A stretch of 64,000 bases of DNA from Ramlibacter tataouinensis (GCF_027941915.1 NZ_CP116009.1:4092001-4156000), one strand, 5' to 3'. Shown: positions 8,070 through 17,273, counted from the stretch's first letter. The notes: generated by a model not told the origin, from the sequence alone. Program-made: numbers and translations.

Positions 8070-9381
8070 CGCACAGCCCACCGCCGGGTGCATCGGCCAG
8101 CGCCACGTCGGCGTGGTGGCTGTCGGCCACCGCGCGCACGATGGCCAGCCCCAGGCCGGTGCCGACGCCTTGCTGGCCGGCACCCCGGTAGAAGCGGTCG
8201 AACACCCGTTCGCGCTCGGCGATGGGGATGCCATGCCCGGTGTCGCACACCTCCAGGCAGGGGCGCCCCTGCGGCGCGTCCGTCCGCACGTCCACCCGGC
8301 CGCCCTGCGGCGTGTGGCGCAGGGCGTTGTCCACCAGGTTGTCCAGCAGGCTGGCGAGCTGGGCGGCATCGCCCTGCACGACGGGCGCGCCGGCGACTTC
8401 GGCGCCGAGGTCGATGCCGGCCGCGTCCGCCCGGGCCGAGAAGCGGGCCACCGCCTCGCGCACCAGCTCGCCCAGCACCACCGGTCCCGGCTGCAGGGCC
8501 GGCGCCTCCGGTCCCAGGCGCGAGAGCTGCAGCAACTGCGCCACCATGTGCTGGGCCCGGTCGATGCCGGCGCCGAGCTCGGCCAGCGCGATCCGGCGCT
8601 GGCCGGCATCGGCGGCGCGCTCGAGCAGCTGCAGCTGCAGCCGCAGCGCGGCGATCGGCGTGCGCAGCTCGTGCGCGGCATCGGCCACGAAGTGGCGCTG
8701 GACCGACAGGGCGCTGCCCAGCCGCACCATCAGGTCGTTGACGGCGCTCACCAGCGGGTGCAGCTCGCGCGGGTGGCCCCGCAGCTCGATCGGATGCAGC
8801 GCCTCGACGCTGAGCGCCGCCACGTCCTGTGCCGCCGCCGACAAGGGCGCCAGCCCGCGCCGCAGCGCCAGCGCCAGCAGCAGCGCGATCAGCGCCAGCA
8901 GGCCGGCGGTGGGCAGTACCAGCCCCGAGGCCGTTTCCCGCGCCAGCACGCGCCGCTCGCTGGCCAGTTGGGCGGCCTGCACGATGCGGTCGTGCAGCAC
9001 GACGGTGTACAGGTGCCAGGGCTGGCCATCGGCCATCACCTGGCTGATGCCGCTGCGCGACAGGAAGGGCAGGTGCACCGCCGGGTCCGAGCTGTGCAGC
9101 AGCCGGCCTTCGAGGCTCCAGACGGCGGTGACGAATTCGAAGCGGCCGTACTCCTCGAACGCCCGCGGCAAGGCCTGCGCCAGTTGCGCCGGGCCGGCCG
9201 GCGAGCCGGCCCCGGCGTGGTGGGCGACGGCCAGCGCGACCTGCTTGAGGTTGTCCTCGAACACCTCGTCCATCTCGTTGGCCAGCACCCACCAGGAACC
9301 GCCGATCAGCAGGGCGGCGCCGAGCGCGAGCGCGCCCATCACCCAGGCCAGCAGGTTGCGGTGGATGGAAGGGCCGGTCAT
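8044..9381 (-). CDS. Sensor histidine kinase, PmrB/QseC-like
   Basis: This 445-residue kinase has a transmembrane span at residues 10-35 and a periplasmic sensor region to about 155. A second span with HAMP-like sequence runs to about 225. The H-box is AAHELRTP with His237, followed by N-box LDNLVDNALRHTPQGG and G-boxes CDTGHGIP and GTGLGLAIV. It should autophosphorylate and pass phosphate to the response regulator encoded just upstream; the two genes overlap by 4 bases (ATGA). Its position beside eptA and the PmrA-type box argues for a PmrB-like role in sensing metal, acid or cationic peptide, but the sensor domain gives no direct clue to the ligand. Confidence 0.9.
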   Translation of the reverse strand: MTGPSIHRNLLAWVMGALALGAALLIGGSWWVLANEMDEVFEDNLKQVALAVAHHAGAGSPAGPAQLAQALPRAFEEYGRFEFVTAVWSLEGRLLHSSDPAVHLPFLSRSGISQVMADGQPWHLYTVVLHDRIVQAAQLASERRVLARETASGLVLPTAGLLALIALLLALALRRGLAPLSAAAQDVAALSVEALHPIELRGHPRELHPLVSAVNDLMVRLGSALSVQRHFVADAAHELRTPIAALRLQLQLLERAADAGQRRIALAELGAGIDRAQHMVAQLLQLSRLGPEAPALQPGPVVLGELVREAVARFSARADAAGIDLGAEVAGAPVVQGDAAQLASLLDNLVDNALRHTPQGGRVDVRTDAPQGRPCLEVCDTGHGIPIAERERVFDRFYRGAGQQGVGTGLGLAIVRAVADSHHADVALADAPGGGLCVRVRFPPS

Positions 9382-10037
9382 GGTGGACTGACCTTGTAGC
9401 CCACGCCGCGCACGTTGCGGATGGTGGCCGGGCCCAGCTTGCGGCGCAGGTGGTGCAGGTGGACCTCGATGGCGTTGCTGCCGATGGCGTCCTGCCAGCC
9501 ATACACCGCTTCCTCGAGCTGCTCGCGCGAGAGCACGGCGCCCGGGCGCTGCATCAGCGCCTCGAGCAGGGCGAACTCGCGCGCCGACAGGTCCACCGGC
9601 GCGCCGGCCAGCCGGACCTCGCGCCGCACCGGGTCGAGCAGCAGCGACCCGCAGGCCAGCTGCGGCAGGGCGGCGCCGGCGTGCCGGCGCAGCAGCGCGC
9701 GGACGCGGGCCACCAGCTCGTCGAGGTCGAACGGCTTGAGCACGTAGTCGTCGGCGCCGGCGTTCAGGCCCTCGATGCGGTCGGGCACGGCGTCGCGCGC
9801 GGTGACCACCAGCACCGGCAGCCGCTGGCCGCGCGCGCGCAGCTCGCGCAGCACGGCCATGCCGTCCTTGCCGGGCAGGCCCAGGTCCAGCACCGCCACG
9901 TCGTACACGCCGGTGTCTAGGGCGAGCTGCGCCGCGCGGCCGTCCTGCACCCAGTCGACGGCGAAGCCCGCGCCGCCCAGCCCCTGCTGCATGGCGCGGC
10001 CGATCATGGCGTCGTCTTCAGCCAGCAGCAGGCGCAT
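9378..10037 (-). CDS. OmpR-family response regulator, PmrA/QseB-like
   Basis: The 219-residue protein has an N-terminal receiver domain with acidic pocket EDD (residues 7-9), phosphoacceptor Asp51 in VLDLGLPGKDG, and Lys101 in LKPFDLDE. A C-terminal winged helix includes REFALLEALMQRPGAVLSREQL and EVHLHHLRRKLG. It is translationally coupled to the kinase (4-base overlap) and overlaps the upstream PAP2 gene by 20 bases. PmrA, QseB and TctD regulators belong to this family. The CTTAAG direct repeat before eptA fits PmrA or QseB recognition, so eptA is the most likely target. Confidence 0.92.
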   Translation of the reverse strand: MRLLLAEDDAMIGRAMQQGLGGAGFAVDWVQDGRAAQLALDTGVYDVAVLDLGLPGKDGMAVLRELRARGQRLPVLVVTARDAVPDRIEGLNAGADDYVLKPFDLDELVARVRALLRRHAGAALPQLACGSLLLDPVRREVRLAGAPVDLSAREFALLEALMQRPGAVLSREQLEEAVYGWQDAIGSNAIEVHLHHLRRKLGPATIRNVRGVGYKVSPP

Positions 10038-10710
10038 CGTCTTCCTGCGGCGGCAAGGCCGCGCTGAAGGCCCAGGCCCAGGTCCAGCAGATCCAGGCGG
10101 TCCAGAGCGTGTGGCTGGCGAAATGGGCGCCGCGCAGCTGCTGGGCCAGGCCGATGGCCGCGCCGGCCACGAGCGCCGCGACCAGCCAGCCGCGCGCCAC
10201 GCCCGGCCGCCAGTCGCGGAACGCGAACCAGCCCGCCACCCACGCGAAGCCGGCCGACGCGTGGCCGGCCGGAAAGCAGTGGCCGGGTCCGCCGTCGGCC
10301 TGCAGCCAGGCCCAATGGGAGACGTGGCGGGCCATGCCGCCGAACTCCTGCAGGTCCCAGGGGCAGCTGCTCAGGCTGCCTTGCTTGAGGGCGCTCACCA
10401 GCAGCATCCCGCCGAGGGTGGCGGCCAGCAGCCAGGCCCGCCGCGCGGGAGCCAGGGCGCGCAGCACGCCCAGGGGCCAGCGCAGGCCCACGGCGAGCCA
10501 GACGACCAGGCCCCAGGCCAGCGCACGGGCGCCCTGGTGCAGCACGCCTTCCAGCAGCCAGTGGTTGCGCAGCGCAAAGCCGCTCGGTCCGCCCATCCAG
10601 CGCGCCAGCAGCGCGTCGGCGGTGCTGGCGTCCCAGGCCATGAGCAGCAGCAAGCCGGCGAGGACGGCCAGCGACTCGGGCAAGCGGCGGAAGGGAGAAC
10701 GCAGGAACAT
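10018..10710 (-). CDS. PAP2-family membrane phosphatase
   Basis: This 230-residue protein has six hydrophobic spans. The three PAP2 motifs are present in order: KQGSLSSCPWDL (K-x6-RP region, degenerate), CFPAGHASAGF (PSGH-like, with Ala-Gly-His), and RGAHFASHTLWT (R-x5-H-x3-D region, with T/W in place of Asp). This form is typical of the LpxE/EptA-associated PAP2 branch in which the third motif ends in HxxW. Such enzymes dephosphorylate lipids in the inner membrane. It is the first gene of the PAP2-regulator-kinase operon and starts 21 bases after the earP stop, so read-through from earP is possible. Substrate inferred to be an envelope lipid only from context. Confidence 0.82.
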   Translation of the reverse strand: MFLRSPFRRLPESLAVLAGLLLLMAWDASTADALLARWMGGPSGFALRNHWLLEGVLHQGARALAWGLVVWLAVGLRWPLGVLRALAPARRAWLLAATLGGMLLVSALKQGSLSSCPWDLQEFGGMARHVSHWAWLQADGGPGHCFPAGHASAGFAWVAGWFAFRDWRPGVARGWLVAALVAGAAIGLAQQLRGAHFASHTLWTAWICWTWAWAFSAALPPQEDDAPAAG

Positions 10711-10731
10711 GGGAGCGGGCGCCGGGCAGGC

Positions 10732-11778
10732 TCATCCCCTAACGGCAAAGCGCATCAGTTCGCTGACGAGGTCGGGCAGGGCGAGCAGTCGCCGGCGCGC
10801 CTGTTGCACCGCGGGCCGCCAGCCGTCGATATCGATCGCGGGCAAGGGCTGTTGCGGCCGGTTCCAGCCGGCGTGGAAGGCGCGCAGGCTGGGTGGCGCG
10901 CCCAGCCAGTCGAGGAAGGCGTCGAGCTTGGCGAGATGCGCATCGTCGTGCTGCGGATAGATGTTCCAGACCAGGGGCTGGCCGGCCCACAGCGCACGCA
11001 CCAGCGAATCCTCGCCGCGCACCAGGTTCAGGTCGCAGGCCCACAGCAGCTCGTCGAAGCTCGACTGCGGCATCAGCGGCAGCCCGTCCAGCACCAGCGA
11101 GCCGACGCGCGAGTGGCCGGCCAGCCACTGCCGCACCGCCGCGTCGGCCCGGCCGGCCGTCACCAGCAGGCGGGTCGGCTGCGCGGAGCGCGCCAGGGCG
11201 TCGAGCAGGGCGTGCAATCCGGGCGGCTCGTAGCAGAACAGGCTCAGCAGCCGCTCGCCCCGCCAGTCGATGCCGCGCGCGCGCAGCCAGGCCTGGCGGT
11301 CGAAGGCGGCCTGCCGCTCGGGCAGGTCGGGCTCGCGCACCAGCCCGCCGGTGGCGGCGCTGAAGCCCGGGTGGAAGAAGTGCTTGGTCAGACCCCGGCC
11401 CGGGCCGCTCAGCACGGGCGAGGGCAGGCCGTGGCAGCGCTCGACCCAGGCCTCGGCCGACAGGTATTCCAGGTTGATCCAGGCCGGCTGGCGACCGGTG
11501 GCGCGCGTGCGCTCGGCGATCGCCGCGACGAAGGCCGGCTCCAGCTCGCAGGCGAAGGCTTCGACCACGACGTCGCCCGGTCGTGCCGTGCGGCACTCCG
11601 CCCAGGGCAGCACCTGCACGCGGGGGTGGCCGTCCGGCGCCATCCAGGCCAGCGCGCTGGCGTCGTCCACCCACAGGCGCACGGCCTCGCCGCGCTCGGC
11701 GAGGCCGGACGCGACCCGCCAGCACACGCCGATGTCGCCGTGGTTGTCGATGACCTTGCAGAAGATGTCCCAGTACAT
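10732..11778 (-). CDS. earP: EF-P arginine rhamnosyltransferase EarP
   Basis: This 348-residue protein begins MYWDIFCKVIDNHGDIGVCWR. It contains the EarP signature DNxGDIGV with Asp11 and Asp15, the positions of the catalytic aspartates in characterised EarP (GT104, GT-B fold). C-terminal RGEDSLVRALWAGQPLVWNIYPQ matches the dTDP-rhamnose-binding half. It inverts and transfers rhamnose from dTDP-beta-L-rhamnose to Arg32 of EF-P; the substrate EF-P at 5680-6234 has Arg32. It is divergent from uvrC, with only 22 bp between the two start codons. A TATTAT hexamer lies 9 nt before the ATG and no Shine-Dalgarno sequence is visible. Confidence 0.95.
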   Translation of the reverse strand: MYWDIFCKVIDNHGDIGVCWRVASGLAERGEAVRLWVDDASALAWMAPDGHPRVQVLPWAECRTARPGDVVVEAFACELEPAFVAAIAERTRATGRQPAWINLEYLSAEAWVERCHGLPSPVLSGPGRGLTKHFFHPGFSAATGGLVREPDLPERQAAFDRQAWLRARGIDWRGERLLSLFCYEPPGLHALLDALARSAQPTRLLVTAGRADAAVRQWLAGHSRVGSLVLDGLPLMPQSSFDELLWACDLNLVRGEDSLVRALWAGQPLVWNIYPQHDDAHLAKLDAFLDWLGAPPSLRAFHAGWNRPQQPLPAIDIDGWRPAVQQARRRLLALPDLVSELMRFAVRG

Positions 11779-11800
11779 GCCGCACGGATAATAAGCAGCG
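11779..11800. promoter_or_regulatory. 22-bp divergent gap with overlapping -10 elements (earP/uvrC)
   Basis: On the plus strand GATAAT (11787-11792) ends 8 nt before the uvrC ATG. On the minus strand TATTAT (11793-11788) ends 9 nt before the earP ATG. Neither gene has a Shine-Dalgarno sequence in the gap. If these are real -10 boxes, both messages would be leaderless or nearly so, and polymerase could serve only one direction at a time. The -35 regions would fall inside the opposite gene. Confidence 0.5.
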
Positions 11801-13855
11801 ATGTCCGCCGTGCATTCCGACCAACTGCTGGCCGAAGTGGCCGCGCTGCCGCAACTGCCCGGCGTGTACCGCTACTTCGACGCCGCCGGCGGCGTGCTCT
11901 ACGTGGGCAAGGCGCGCAACCTGAAGAAGCGGGTCTCCAGCTACTTCCAGAAGAACCACGGGGGCACGCGCATCGGCCACATGGTCTCGAAGATCGTGCG
12001 CATGGAGACCACCGTGGTGCGCTCCGAGGCCGAGGCGCTGCTGCTCGAGAACAACCTGATCAAGGCGCTCGACCCGAAGTACAACATCCTGTTCCGGGAC
12101 GACAAGAGCTACCCCTACCTGAAGATCCAGGGCGCGCCCGACAAGGCGGGGCTCGACGCCGAAGGCGCCGGCCCGGCCGGGCCGCGGGCCGAGGTCTTCC
12201 CGAGGGTGGCCTACTACCGCGGCGCGGTGGACCGCAAGCACCGCTACTTCGGGCCCTATCCCAGCGCCTGGGCGGTCAAGGAATCGATCCAGCTGCTGCA
12301 GAAGGTGTTCCGCCTGCGCACCTGCGAGGACACGGTGTTCGCCAACCGCACCCGGCCCTGCCTGCTCTACCAGATCAAGCGCTGCTCGGCGCCCTGCGTG
12401 AACCTGGTCTCGCCGCAGGACTACCGGCAGGACGTGCGCAACGCCGAGGCCTTCCTGCGCGGCGAGACCCAGGCGGTGCTGTCTCAGCTCGAGGCGCGCA
12501 TGCTGCAGCACGCCGAGAAGCTCGAATTCGAGCAGGCGGCCGAGCTGCGCAACCAGATGTCGGCCCTGTCCAAGGTGCTGCACCAGCAATCGGTGGACAC
12601 CGGCTCGGACAAGGACGCCGACATCCTGGCGGTCAAGGTGCACGGCGGCAAGGCCTGCGTGAACCTGGCCATGGTGCGCGGCGGCCGGCATCTGGGCGAC
12701 CGGCCGTACTTCCCCTCGCACGTCGAGGACGCGGCCGCCCTGCAGGATTTCGACGACGCCGAGGACGCCGCGCCGGCGCAGCCGGTGGAGGTGCAGGTGC
12801 TGGAGGCCTTCATCGCGCAGCACTACATCGGCGTGCCGGTGCCGCCGGCGCTGATCACCAGCGTGCCGGTCAGCCGCACGCTGGTCGAGGCGCTGTCGGT
12901 CCAGTCGGGCGTCAGGATCAGCGCCGTGCACCAGCCGCGCGAGCAGCGCCGCCTGTGGCTGGAGATGGCGCAGAAGAACGCCGACATCCAGCTGGCCCGG
13001 CTGCTGGCCGAGGAGGGCTCGCAGCAGGCGCGCACCCGCGCGCTGGTCGAGTCGCTGCAGCTCGAGCCCGACGACCTGGACGCCTTGCGCATCGAGTGCT
13101 TCGACATCTCGCACACCGCCGGCGAGGCCACCCAGGCTTCCTGCGTGGTGTTCCAGCAGCACCGCATGCAGAACAGCGAGTACCGCCGCTACAACATCGA
13201 GGGCATCACGCCCGGCGACGACTACGCCGCGATGCGGCAGGTGCTCACGCGCCGCTATGCCCGGCTGGCGGAGGCCGGGCGTGATTCGCCGGAGGCCGCG
13301 CCGCCCGCCATGGACGAGCCGGATCCGAATGGCGAGCCCGCGCAGGAGCCGCCGTCGGACGAGGGGCCGCGCGCGAAGAAGCCGTCGTCGCGTGGCGGCG
13401 CCTCGCGCTTGCCCGACCTGGTGCTGGTCGATGGCGGGCGCGGGCAGGTCAGCATGGCGCGCGAGGTGTTCGCCGAACTGGGGCTCGACCTGTCGGTCAT
13501 CGTCGGCGTGGAGAAGGGCGAGGGGCGCCGCGTCGGGCTGGAGGAGCTGGTGTTCGCCGATGGCCGGCCCAAGGTGTACCTGGGCAAGGACTCCGCGGCG
13601 CTGATGCTGGTCGCCCAGATCCGCGACGAGGCGCATCGCTTCGCCATCACCGGCATGCGGGCGCGCCGCGCCAAGGTGCGCGTGGGCGGCAGCCGGCTGG
13701 AGGAGATCCCCGGGATCGGCGCCCGGAAGCGGGCGCGCCTGCTGCAACGCTTCGGCGGCATCCGTGGCGTAGCATCGGCCGGTGTCGACGACATCGCGGC
13801 CGTCGAAGGCATCGGACGCGAACTGGCCGAGGAGATCTACCGTGCGCTTCACTAG
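11801..13855 (+). CDS. uvrC: UvrABC excinuclease subunit C
   Basis: This 684-residue UvrC carries an N-terminal GIY-YIG nuclease domain ([20 protein letters not shown]) and four cysteines around residue 175-205. A UVR motif lies near residue 235 ([15 protein letters not shown]), then the RNase H-like C-terminal nuclease with [18 protein letters not shown] and HRFAI. A pair of helix-hairpin-helix motifs closes the protein ([18 protein letters not shown]). It makes both incisions in nucleotide excision repair. A Pro/Glu/Asp-rich linker of about 45 residues (roughly 487-535) interrupts the RNase H-like part and makes the protein longer than the E. coli form (about 610). Confidence 0.97.
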   Translation: MSAVHSDQLLAEVAALPQLPGVYRYFDAAGGVLYVGKARNLKKRVSSYFQKNHGGTRIGHMVSKIVRMETTVVRSEAEALLLENNLIKALDPKYNILFRDDKSYPYLKIQGAPDKAGLDAEGAGPAGPRAEVFPRVAYYRGAVDRKHRYFGPYPSAWAVKESIQLLQKVFRLRTCEDTVFANRTRPCLLYQIKRCSAPCVNLVSPQDYRQDVRNAEAFLRGETQAVLSQLEARMLQHAEKLEFEQAAELRNQMSALSKVLHQQSVDTGSDKDADILAVKVHGGKACVNLAMVRGGRHLGDRPYFPSHVEDAAALQDFDDAEDAAPAQPVEVQVLEAFIAQHYIGVPVPPALITSVPVSRTLVEALSVQSGVRISAVHQPREQRRLWLEMAQKNADIQLARLLAEEGSQQARTRALVESLQLEPDDLDALRIECFDISHTAGEATQASCVVFQQHRMQNSEYRRYNIEGITPGDDYAAMRQVLTRRYARLAEAGRDSPEAAPPAMDEPDPNGEPAQEPPSDEGPRAKKPSSRGGASRLPDLVLVDGGRGQVSMAREVFAELGLDLSVIVGVEKGEGRRVGLEELVFADGRPKVYLGKDSAALMLVAQIRDEAHRFAITGMRARRAKVRVGGSRLEEIPGIGARKRARLLQRFGGIRGVASAGVDDIAAVEGIGRELAEEIYRALH

Positions 13856-14330
13856 GCATCTGGCCCTGGCGGCTGCCGCACTGCTGGCCGCCTGCGCGGC
13901 GCCGGGGCCCGGGCCCCTTCCCGCCAGCGTCGGCACCCGCGGTGCACAGCCGGCCACCGTGGCGGGCGCCCAGGTGCCGCGCACCCATTCGGGCCCGGCC
14001 CGGTCGTGGGGCGAGTACAAGCTGCGCGTGGCCCAGCGCATCATGGCCACCAGCTCCGGCGAGACCTTCGGCGGCGAGCTGCCGGATCCGCTGCGCTCCA
14101 TCCCGGTGCTGCAGATCCACCTGAACCGCGACGGCTCGATCCGCAACATCGCGGTGCTGCGCGTGCCGGGCCAGTCGCCGCAGACGCTGGACATGGCGAT
14201 CCGGGCGATCCGGCGCGCCGCCCCGTTCGAGCCGGTGGGCCACCTGCCGCAGCCCTGGCAGTTCAGCGAAACCTTTCTCTACAACGACGACCTGAAGTTC
14301 CAGTTGCGCACGCTGGTCGAAGCGCAGTGA
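13842..14330 (+). CDS. Lipoprotein with TonB C-terminal-like domain
   Basis: The 162-residue product has a lipoprotein signal peptide ([21 protein letters not shown]) with lipobox LAAC. A Pro/Ala linker follows, then a C-terminal domain containing [17 protein letters not shown] and [16 protein letters not shown], which resembles the TonB/TolA C-terminal beta-alpha fold. It should be anchored to the outer or inner membrane face of the periplasm; function unknown. I chose the GTG at 13842, which overlaps the uvrC end by 14 bases, because it places the signal peptide correctly. The frame is open upstream inside uvrC. Confidence 0.72.
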   Translation: MRFTRHLALAAAALLAACAAPGPGPLPASVGTRGAQPATVAGAQVPRTHSGPARSWGEYKLRVAQRIMATSSGETFGGELPDPLRSIPVLQIHLNRDGSIRNIAVLRVPGQSPQTLDMAIRAIRRAAPFEPVGHLPQPWQFSETFLYNDDLKFQLRTLVEAQ

Positions 14331-14371
14331 CCGTGGGGGAGCGCCCGGGGCGCCATGACAGAATCGCGCCC

Positions 14372-14941
14372 ATGTTCTTCACGGTACCCACGATCCTGAC
14401 CTGGACGCGCATCGTCGCCATTCCGCTGATCGTCGGGGTCTTCTATCTGAAGATGCCGCCCGAGCCGCTGCAGAACCTGGTGGCCACGGCGATGTTCATC
14501 GTGTTCGCGTTCACCGACTGGCTGGATGGCTACCTGGCCCGCCGCCTGAAGCAGACCTCCGCGTTCGGCGCCTTCCTCGACCCGGTGGCCGACAAGTTCC
14601 TGGTCTGCGCGTCGCTGCTGGTGCTGGTGCACCTGGGGCGGGCCGACGTCTTCGTCGCCCTCATCATCATCGGCCGCGAGATCGCCATCTCGGCGCTGCG
14701 CGAATGGATGGCGCAGATCGGCGCGTCGCGCAGCGTGGCGGTGCACATGCTGGGCAAGGTCAAGACCACCGTGCAGATGGTGGCCATCCCCTTCCTGCTG
14801 TACGACGGCCGGCTGTTCGGGGTGATCGACACCGGCCTGTGGGGCCACTGGCTGATCTGGATCGCGGCCATCCTCACCGTCTGGTCGATGGTCTATTACC
14901 TGCGCAAGGCGCTGCCGGAAATCCGCCAGCGAGTGAAGTAA
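14372..14941 (+). CDS. pgsA: CDP-diacylglycerol-glycerol-3-phosphate phosphatidyltransferase
   Basis: PgsA of 189 residues makes phosphatidylglycerol phosphate from CDP-diacylglycerol and glycerol 3-phosphate at the inner membrane. The complete CDP-alcohol phosphotransferase motif is visible as D49-x2-D52-G53-x2-A56-R57-x8-G66-x3-D70-x3-D74. There are about five membrane spans. The ATG has no Shine-Dalgarno sequence; CAGAAT ends 7 nt before it, suggesting leaderless initiation. Phosphatidylglycerol is the acceptor lipid of MprF, encoded about 8 kb downstream. Confidence 0.96.
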   Translation: MFFTVPTILTWTRIVAIPLIVGVFYLKMPPEPLQNLVATAMFIVFAFTDWLDGYLARRLKQTSAFGAFLDPVADKFLVCASLLVLVHLGRADVFVALIIIGREIAISALREWMAQIGASRSVAVHMLGKVKTTVQMVAIPFLLYDGRLFGVIDTGLWGHWLIWIAAILTVWSMVYYLRKALPEIRQRVK

Positions 14942-14946
14942 TCCCC

Positions 14947-15870
14947 ATGAACGAGATGGACCGGCAGGACCTGCTGGTGCGGGCCATGCCCGCCGTGTTC
15001 GTGCTGATCTGGAGCACGGGTTTCATCGTGGCGCGCTACGGCATGCCGCATGCGCCGCCGCTGAAGTTCCTGGCGGTGCGCTACGCGCTGTCGGTGGCCT
15101 GCTTCCTGGCCTGGGCGTTCGCGGCCCGTGCCGCCTGGCCGAAGAACCGCTCGCAGGCGATGCACCTGGCCGTGACCGGCATCTTCATGCACGCCGGCTA
15201 CCTGGGCGGCGTCTGGGCGGCCGTCAAGGACGGCATGGGCGCCGGGCTGTCGGCGCTGCTGGTCGGCCTGCAGCCGGTACTGACCGCGATCTGGGTATCC
15301 GGACGCGGCGGCCAGGTGGGCCGCCGCCAGTGGCTGGGCCTGGCGCTGGGCCTGGCCGGCCTGCTGCTGGTGGTCTGGCAGAAGCTGGGCATGGGCGAGG
15401 TGCATGCGCGCAACCTGCTGTACGCGCTGGTCGCGCTGCTGTCGATCACCGCCGGCACGCTGTACCAGAAGCGCTTCGTGCAGCCCTGCGACGTGCGCAC
15501 GGCCAACCTGGTGCAGCTGGCGGCCGCGCTGGTCGTGACGCTGCCGCTGGCGCTGCTCGAAGCCGAGGCCATGCGCTGGACCACGGCCGAGGGCGGCCTC
15601 AACATGGAACTGGCGGGCGCGATGGCCTGGTCGGTGCTGGGGCTCACGCTGGGCGGCAGCTCGCTGCTGTACCTGCTGATCCAGCGCGGGGCGGCCACCA
15701 CCGTCAGCAGCCTGATGTACCTGGTGCCGCCGACCACCGCGCTGATGGCGTGGGTGCTGTTCGGCGAGCCGATCACCGCCATCATCGTCACCGGCGTCGC
15801 GCTCACCGCGGTCGGTGTCAGCCTGGTGGTGCGGGCCCCCGCGCCGCTGCCCGCGCCGGCGCGACAATGA
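14947..15870 (+). CDS. DMT superfamily (EamA) transporter
   Basis: The 307-residue protein shows ten hydrophobic spans in two repeated EamA halves. The first contains LIWSTGFIVARYG and FLAVRYALS; the second contains SLMYLVPPTTALMAWVLFGEPI. These are features of the drug/metabolite transporter family. It probably exports an amino acid or other metabolite at the inner membrane; the substrate is not readable. It begins 5 bases after pgsA. Its stop overlaps an upstream ATG of the dehydrogenase frame, so the three genes may be one operon. Confidence 0.88.
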   Translation: MNEMDRQDLLVRAMPAVFVLIWSTGFIVARYGMPHAPPLKFLAVRYALSVACFLAWAFAARAAWPKNRSQAMHLAVTGIFMHAGYLGGVWAAVKDGMGAGLSALLVGLQPVLTAIWVSGRGGQVGRRQWLGLALGLAGLLLVVWQKLGMGEVHARNLLYALVALLSITAGTLYQKRFVQPCDVRTANLVQLAAALVVTLPLALLEAEAMRWTTAEGGLNMELAGAMAWSVLGLTLGGSSLLYLLIQRGAATTVSSLMYLVPPTTALMAWVLFGEPITAIIVTGVALTAVGVSLVVRAPAPLPAPARQ

Positions 15871-15893
15871 GCGAATCGAAGCGAGAGGAAACC

Positions 15894-16979
15894 ATGAGCA
15901 GGAAACGGATCGCCGTGATTGCCGGCGACGGCATCGGCAAGGAAGTCATGCCCGAGGGCGTGCGCGTGATGGAGGCCGCGGCCGGCAAGTTCGGCATCGA
16001 CCTGCAGTTCGACCATTTCGATTTCTCGTGCTGGGAATACTGCGAGAAGCACGGCAAGTACCTGCCGGACGACTGGAAGGACGCCATCGGCGGCCATGAC
16101 GCCATCTTCTTCGGCGCCGTCGGCTGGCCCGAGAAGATCGCCGACCACACCTCGCTGTGGCAGTCGCTGCTGCTGTTCCGGCGCGAATTCGACCAGTACG
16201 TCAACCTGCGGCCCGCGCGCCTGATGCCCGGCATCACGGCGCCGGTGGTGCGCAAGGACGGATCTCCGCGCGAGCCGGGTGAGATCGACATGTACATCGT
16301 GCGCGAGAACACCGAGGGCGAGTACTCCAGCATCGGCGGGCGCATGTATGCCGGCACCGAGCGCGAAATCGTCATGCAGGAGACGGTGATGTCGCGCATC
16401 GGCGTCGACCGCGTGCTGAAGTTCGCCTTCGAGCTGGCGCAGTCGCGGCCGAATAAGCACCTGACCAGCGCCACCAAGTCCAACGGCATCGCCATCACCA
16501 TGCCGTACTGGGACGAGCGCGTGGCCGAGATGGCCCAGGCCTACCCGCAGGTGCGGCTGGACAAGTTCCACATCGACATCCTCACCGCGCACTTCGTGCA
16601 GCGGCCCGATTTCTTCGACGTGGTGGTGGCCAGCAACCTGTTCGGCGACATCCTCAGCGACCTCGGCCCGGCCTGCACCGGCACCATCGGCATCGCGCCC
16701 TCGGCCAACCTGAACCCGGACCGTCGTTTCCCCTCGCTGTTCGAGCCGGTGCACGGCTCGGCGCCGGACATCGCCGGCCGCGGCATCGCCAATCCGATCG
16801 GCCAGATCTGGTGCGGCGCGATGATGCTGGAGTTCCTCGGCCACAAGGACGCGCACGATGCGGTGCTGCGCGCCATCGAGCAGGTGCTCGATCCGAAGTC
16901 GGGCGCGCCGCGCACGCCGGACATCGGCGGCAACGCCGGCACGTCCGACCTGGGGCGCGCGATCGCATCGGCGCTCTGA
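15894..16979 (+). CDS. Tartrate dehydrogenase / D-malate dehydrogenase (isocitrate/isopropylmalate dehydrogenase family)
   Basis: The 361-residue protein has the beta-decarboxylating dehydrogenase layout. It starts with IAVIAGDGIGKEV; substrate-loop residues follow near WQSLLLFRREFDQYVNLRPARL, and YIVRENTEGEYSS is conserved. Metal-binding aspartates lie in SNLFGDILSDLG, and the NAD-binding segment is HGSAPDIAGRGIANPIG. The R-x4-Q-Y-V-N-L-R-P-x-R pattern and length fit the TtuC/DmlA branch, which oxidises tartrate or D-malate with NAD and Mn/Mg, rather than LeuB. The ATG at 15894 is chosen because GAGAGGAA precedes it at good spacing; an in-frame ATG at 15867 is less likely. Confidence 0.88.
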   Translation: MSRKRIAVIAGDGIGKEVMPEGVRVMEAAAGKFGIDLQFDHFDFSCWEYCEKHGKYLPDDWKDAIGGHDAIFFGAVGWPEKIADHTSLWQSLLLFRREFDQYVNLRPARLMPGITAPVVRKDGSPREPGEIDMYIVRENTEGEYSSIGGRMYAGTEREIVMQETVMSRIGVDRVLKFAFELAQSRPNKHLTSATKSNGIAITMPYWDERVAEMAQAYPQVRLDKFHIDILTAHFVQRPDFFDVVVASNLFGDILSDLGPACTGTIGIAPSANLNPDRRFPSLFEPVHGSAPDIAGRGIANPIGQIWCGAMMLEFLGHKDAHDAVLRAIEQVLDPKSGAPRTPDIGGNAGTSDLGRAIASAL

Positions 16980-17107
16980 ATCCCCGTTCTGGATTCCAGA
17001 TCGACCTGCGCGGCAAAGTGGGCGGTCGCTGACGCTCTGCACCGGCGCGGTGCGCGCTTGCGCAGCGCGGCAAGCTTCGCTGCGCTGTTGTAAACCTGTC
17101 AGCCTTA

Positions 17108-17136
17108 TTGACAGGGTGGGGTGCCGTGGCTCTAAT
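17108..17136 (+). promoter_or_regulatory. Sigma70-type promoter for hup
   Basis: A perfect -35 TTGACA (17108-17113), a 17-bp spacer and a -10 TCTAAT (17131-17136, one mismatch) make this the clearest classical promoter in the window. Transcription would start near 17143, giving an HU leader of about 130 nt. The rest of the 294-bp gap before it (16980-17107) shows nothing recognisable. Confidence 0.75.
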
Positions 17137-17273
17137 CGGCCACAGTGGTCCACGGCCGCGACAGAAGTCTCCCTCTTCCTGGCAAAGGCACCGCGACGGC
17201 GAGCCGCAGGAGACGGGAGACATGATTTTTTGAGGGACACCTGTCCAACACCAACTCTCCAAGAGGGGCACCT

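Noticed and set aside
15867..15893. Upstream ATG (15867) for the tartrate dehydrogenase-like gene
   Set aside because: The second ATG at 15894 has a strong GAGAGGAA at correct spacing and matches the family N-terminus.
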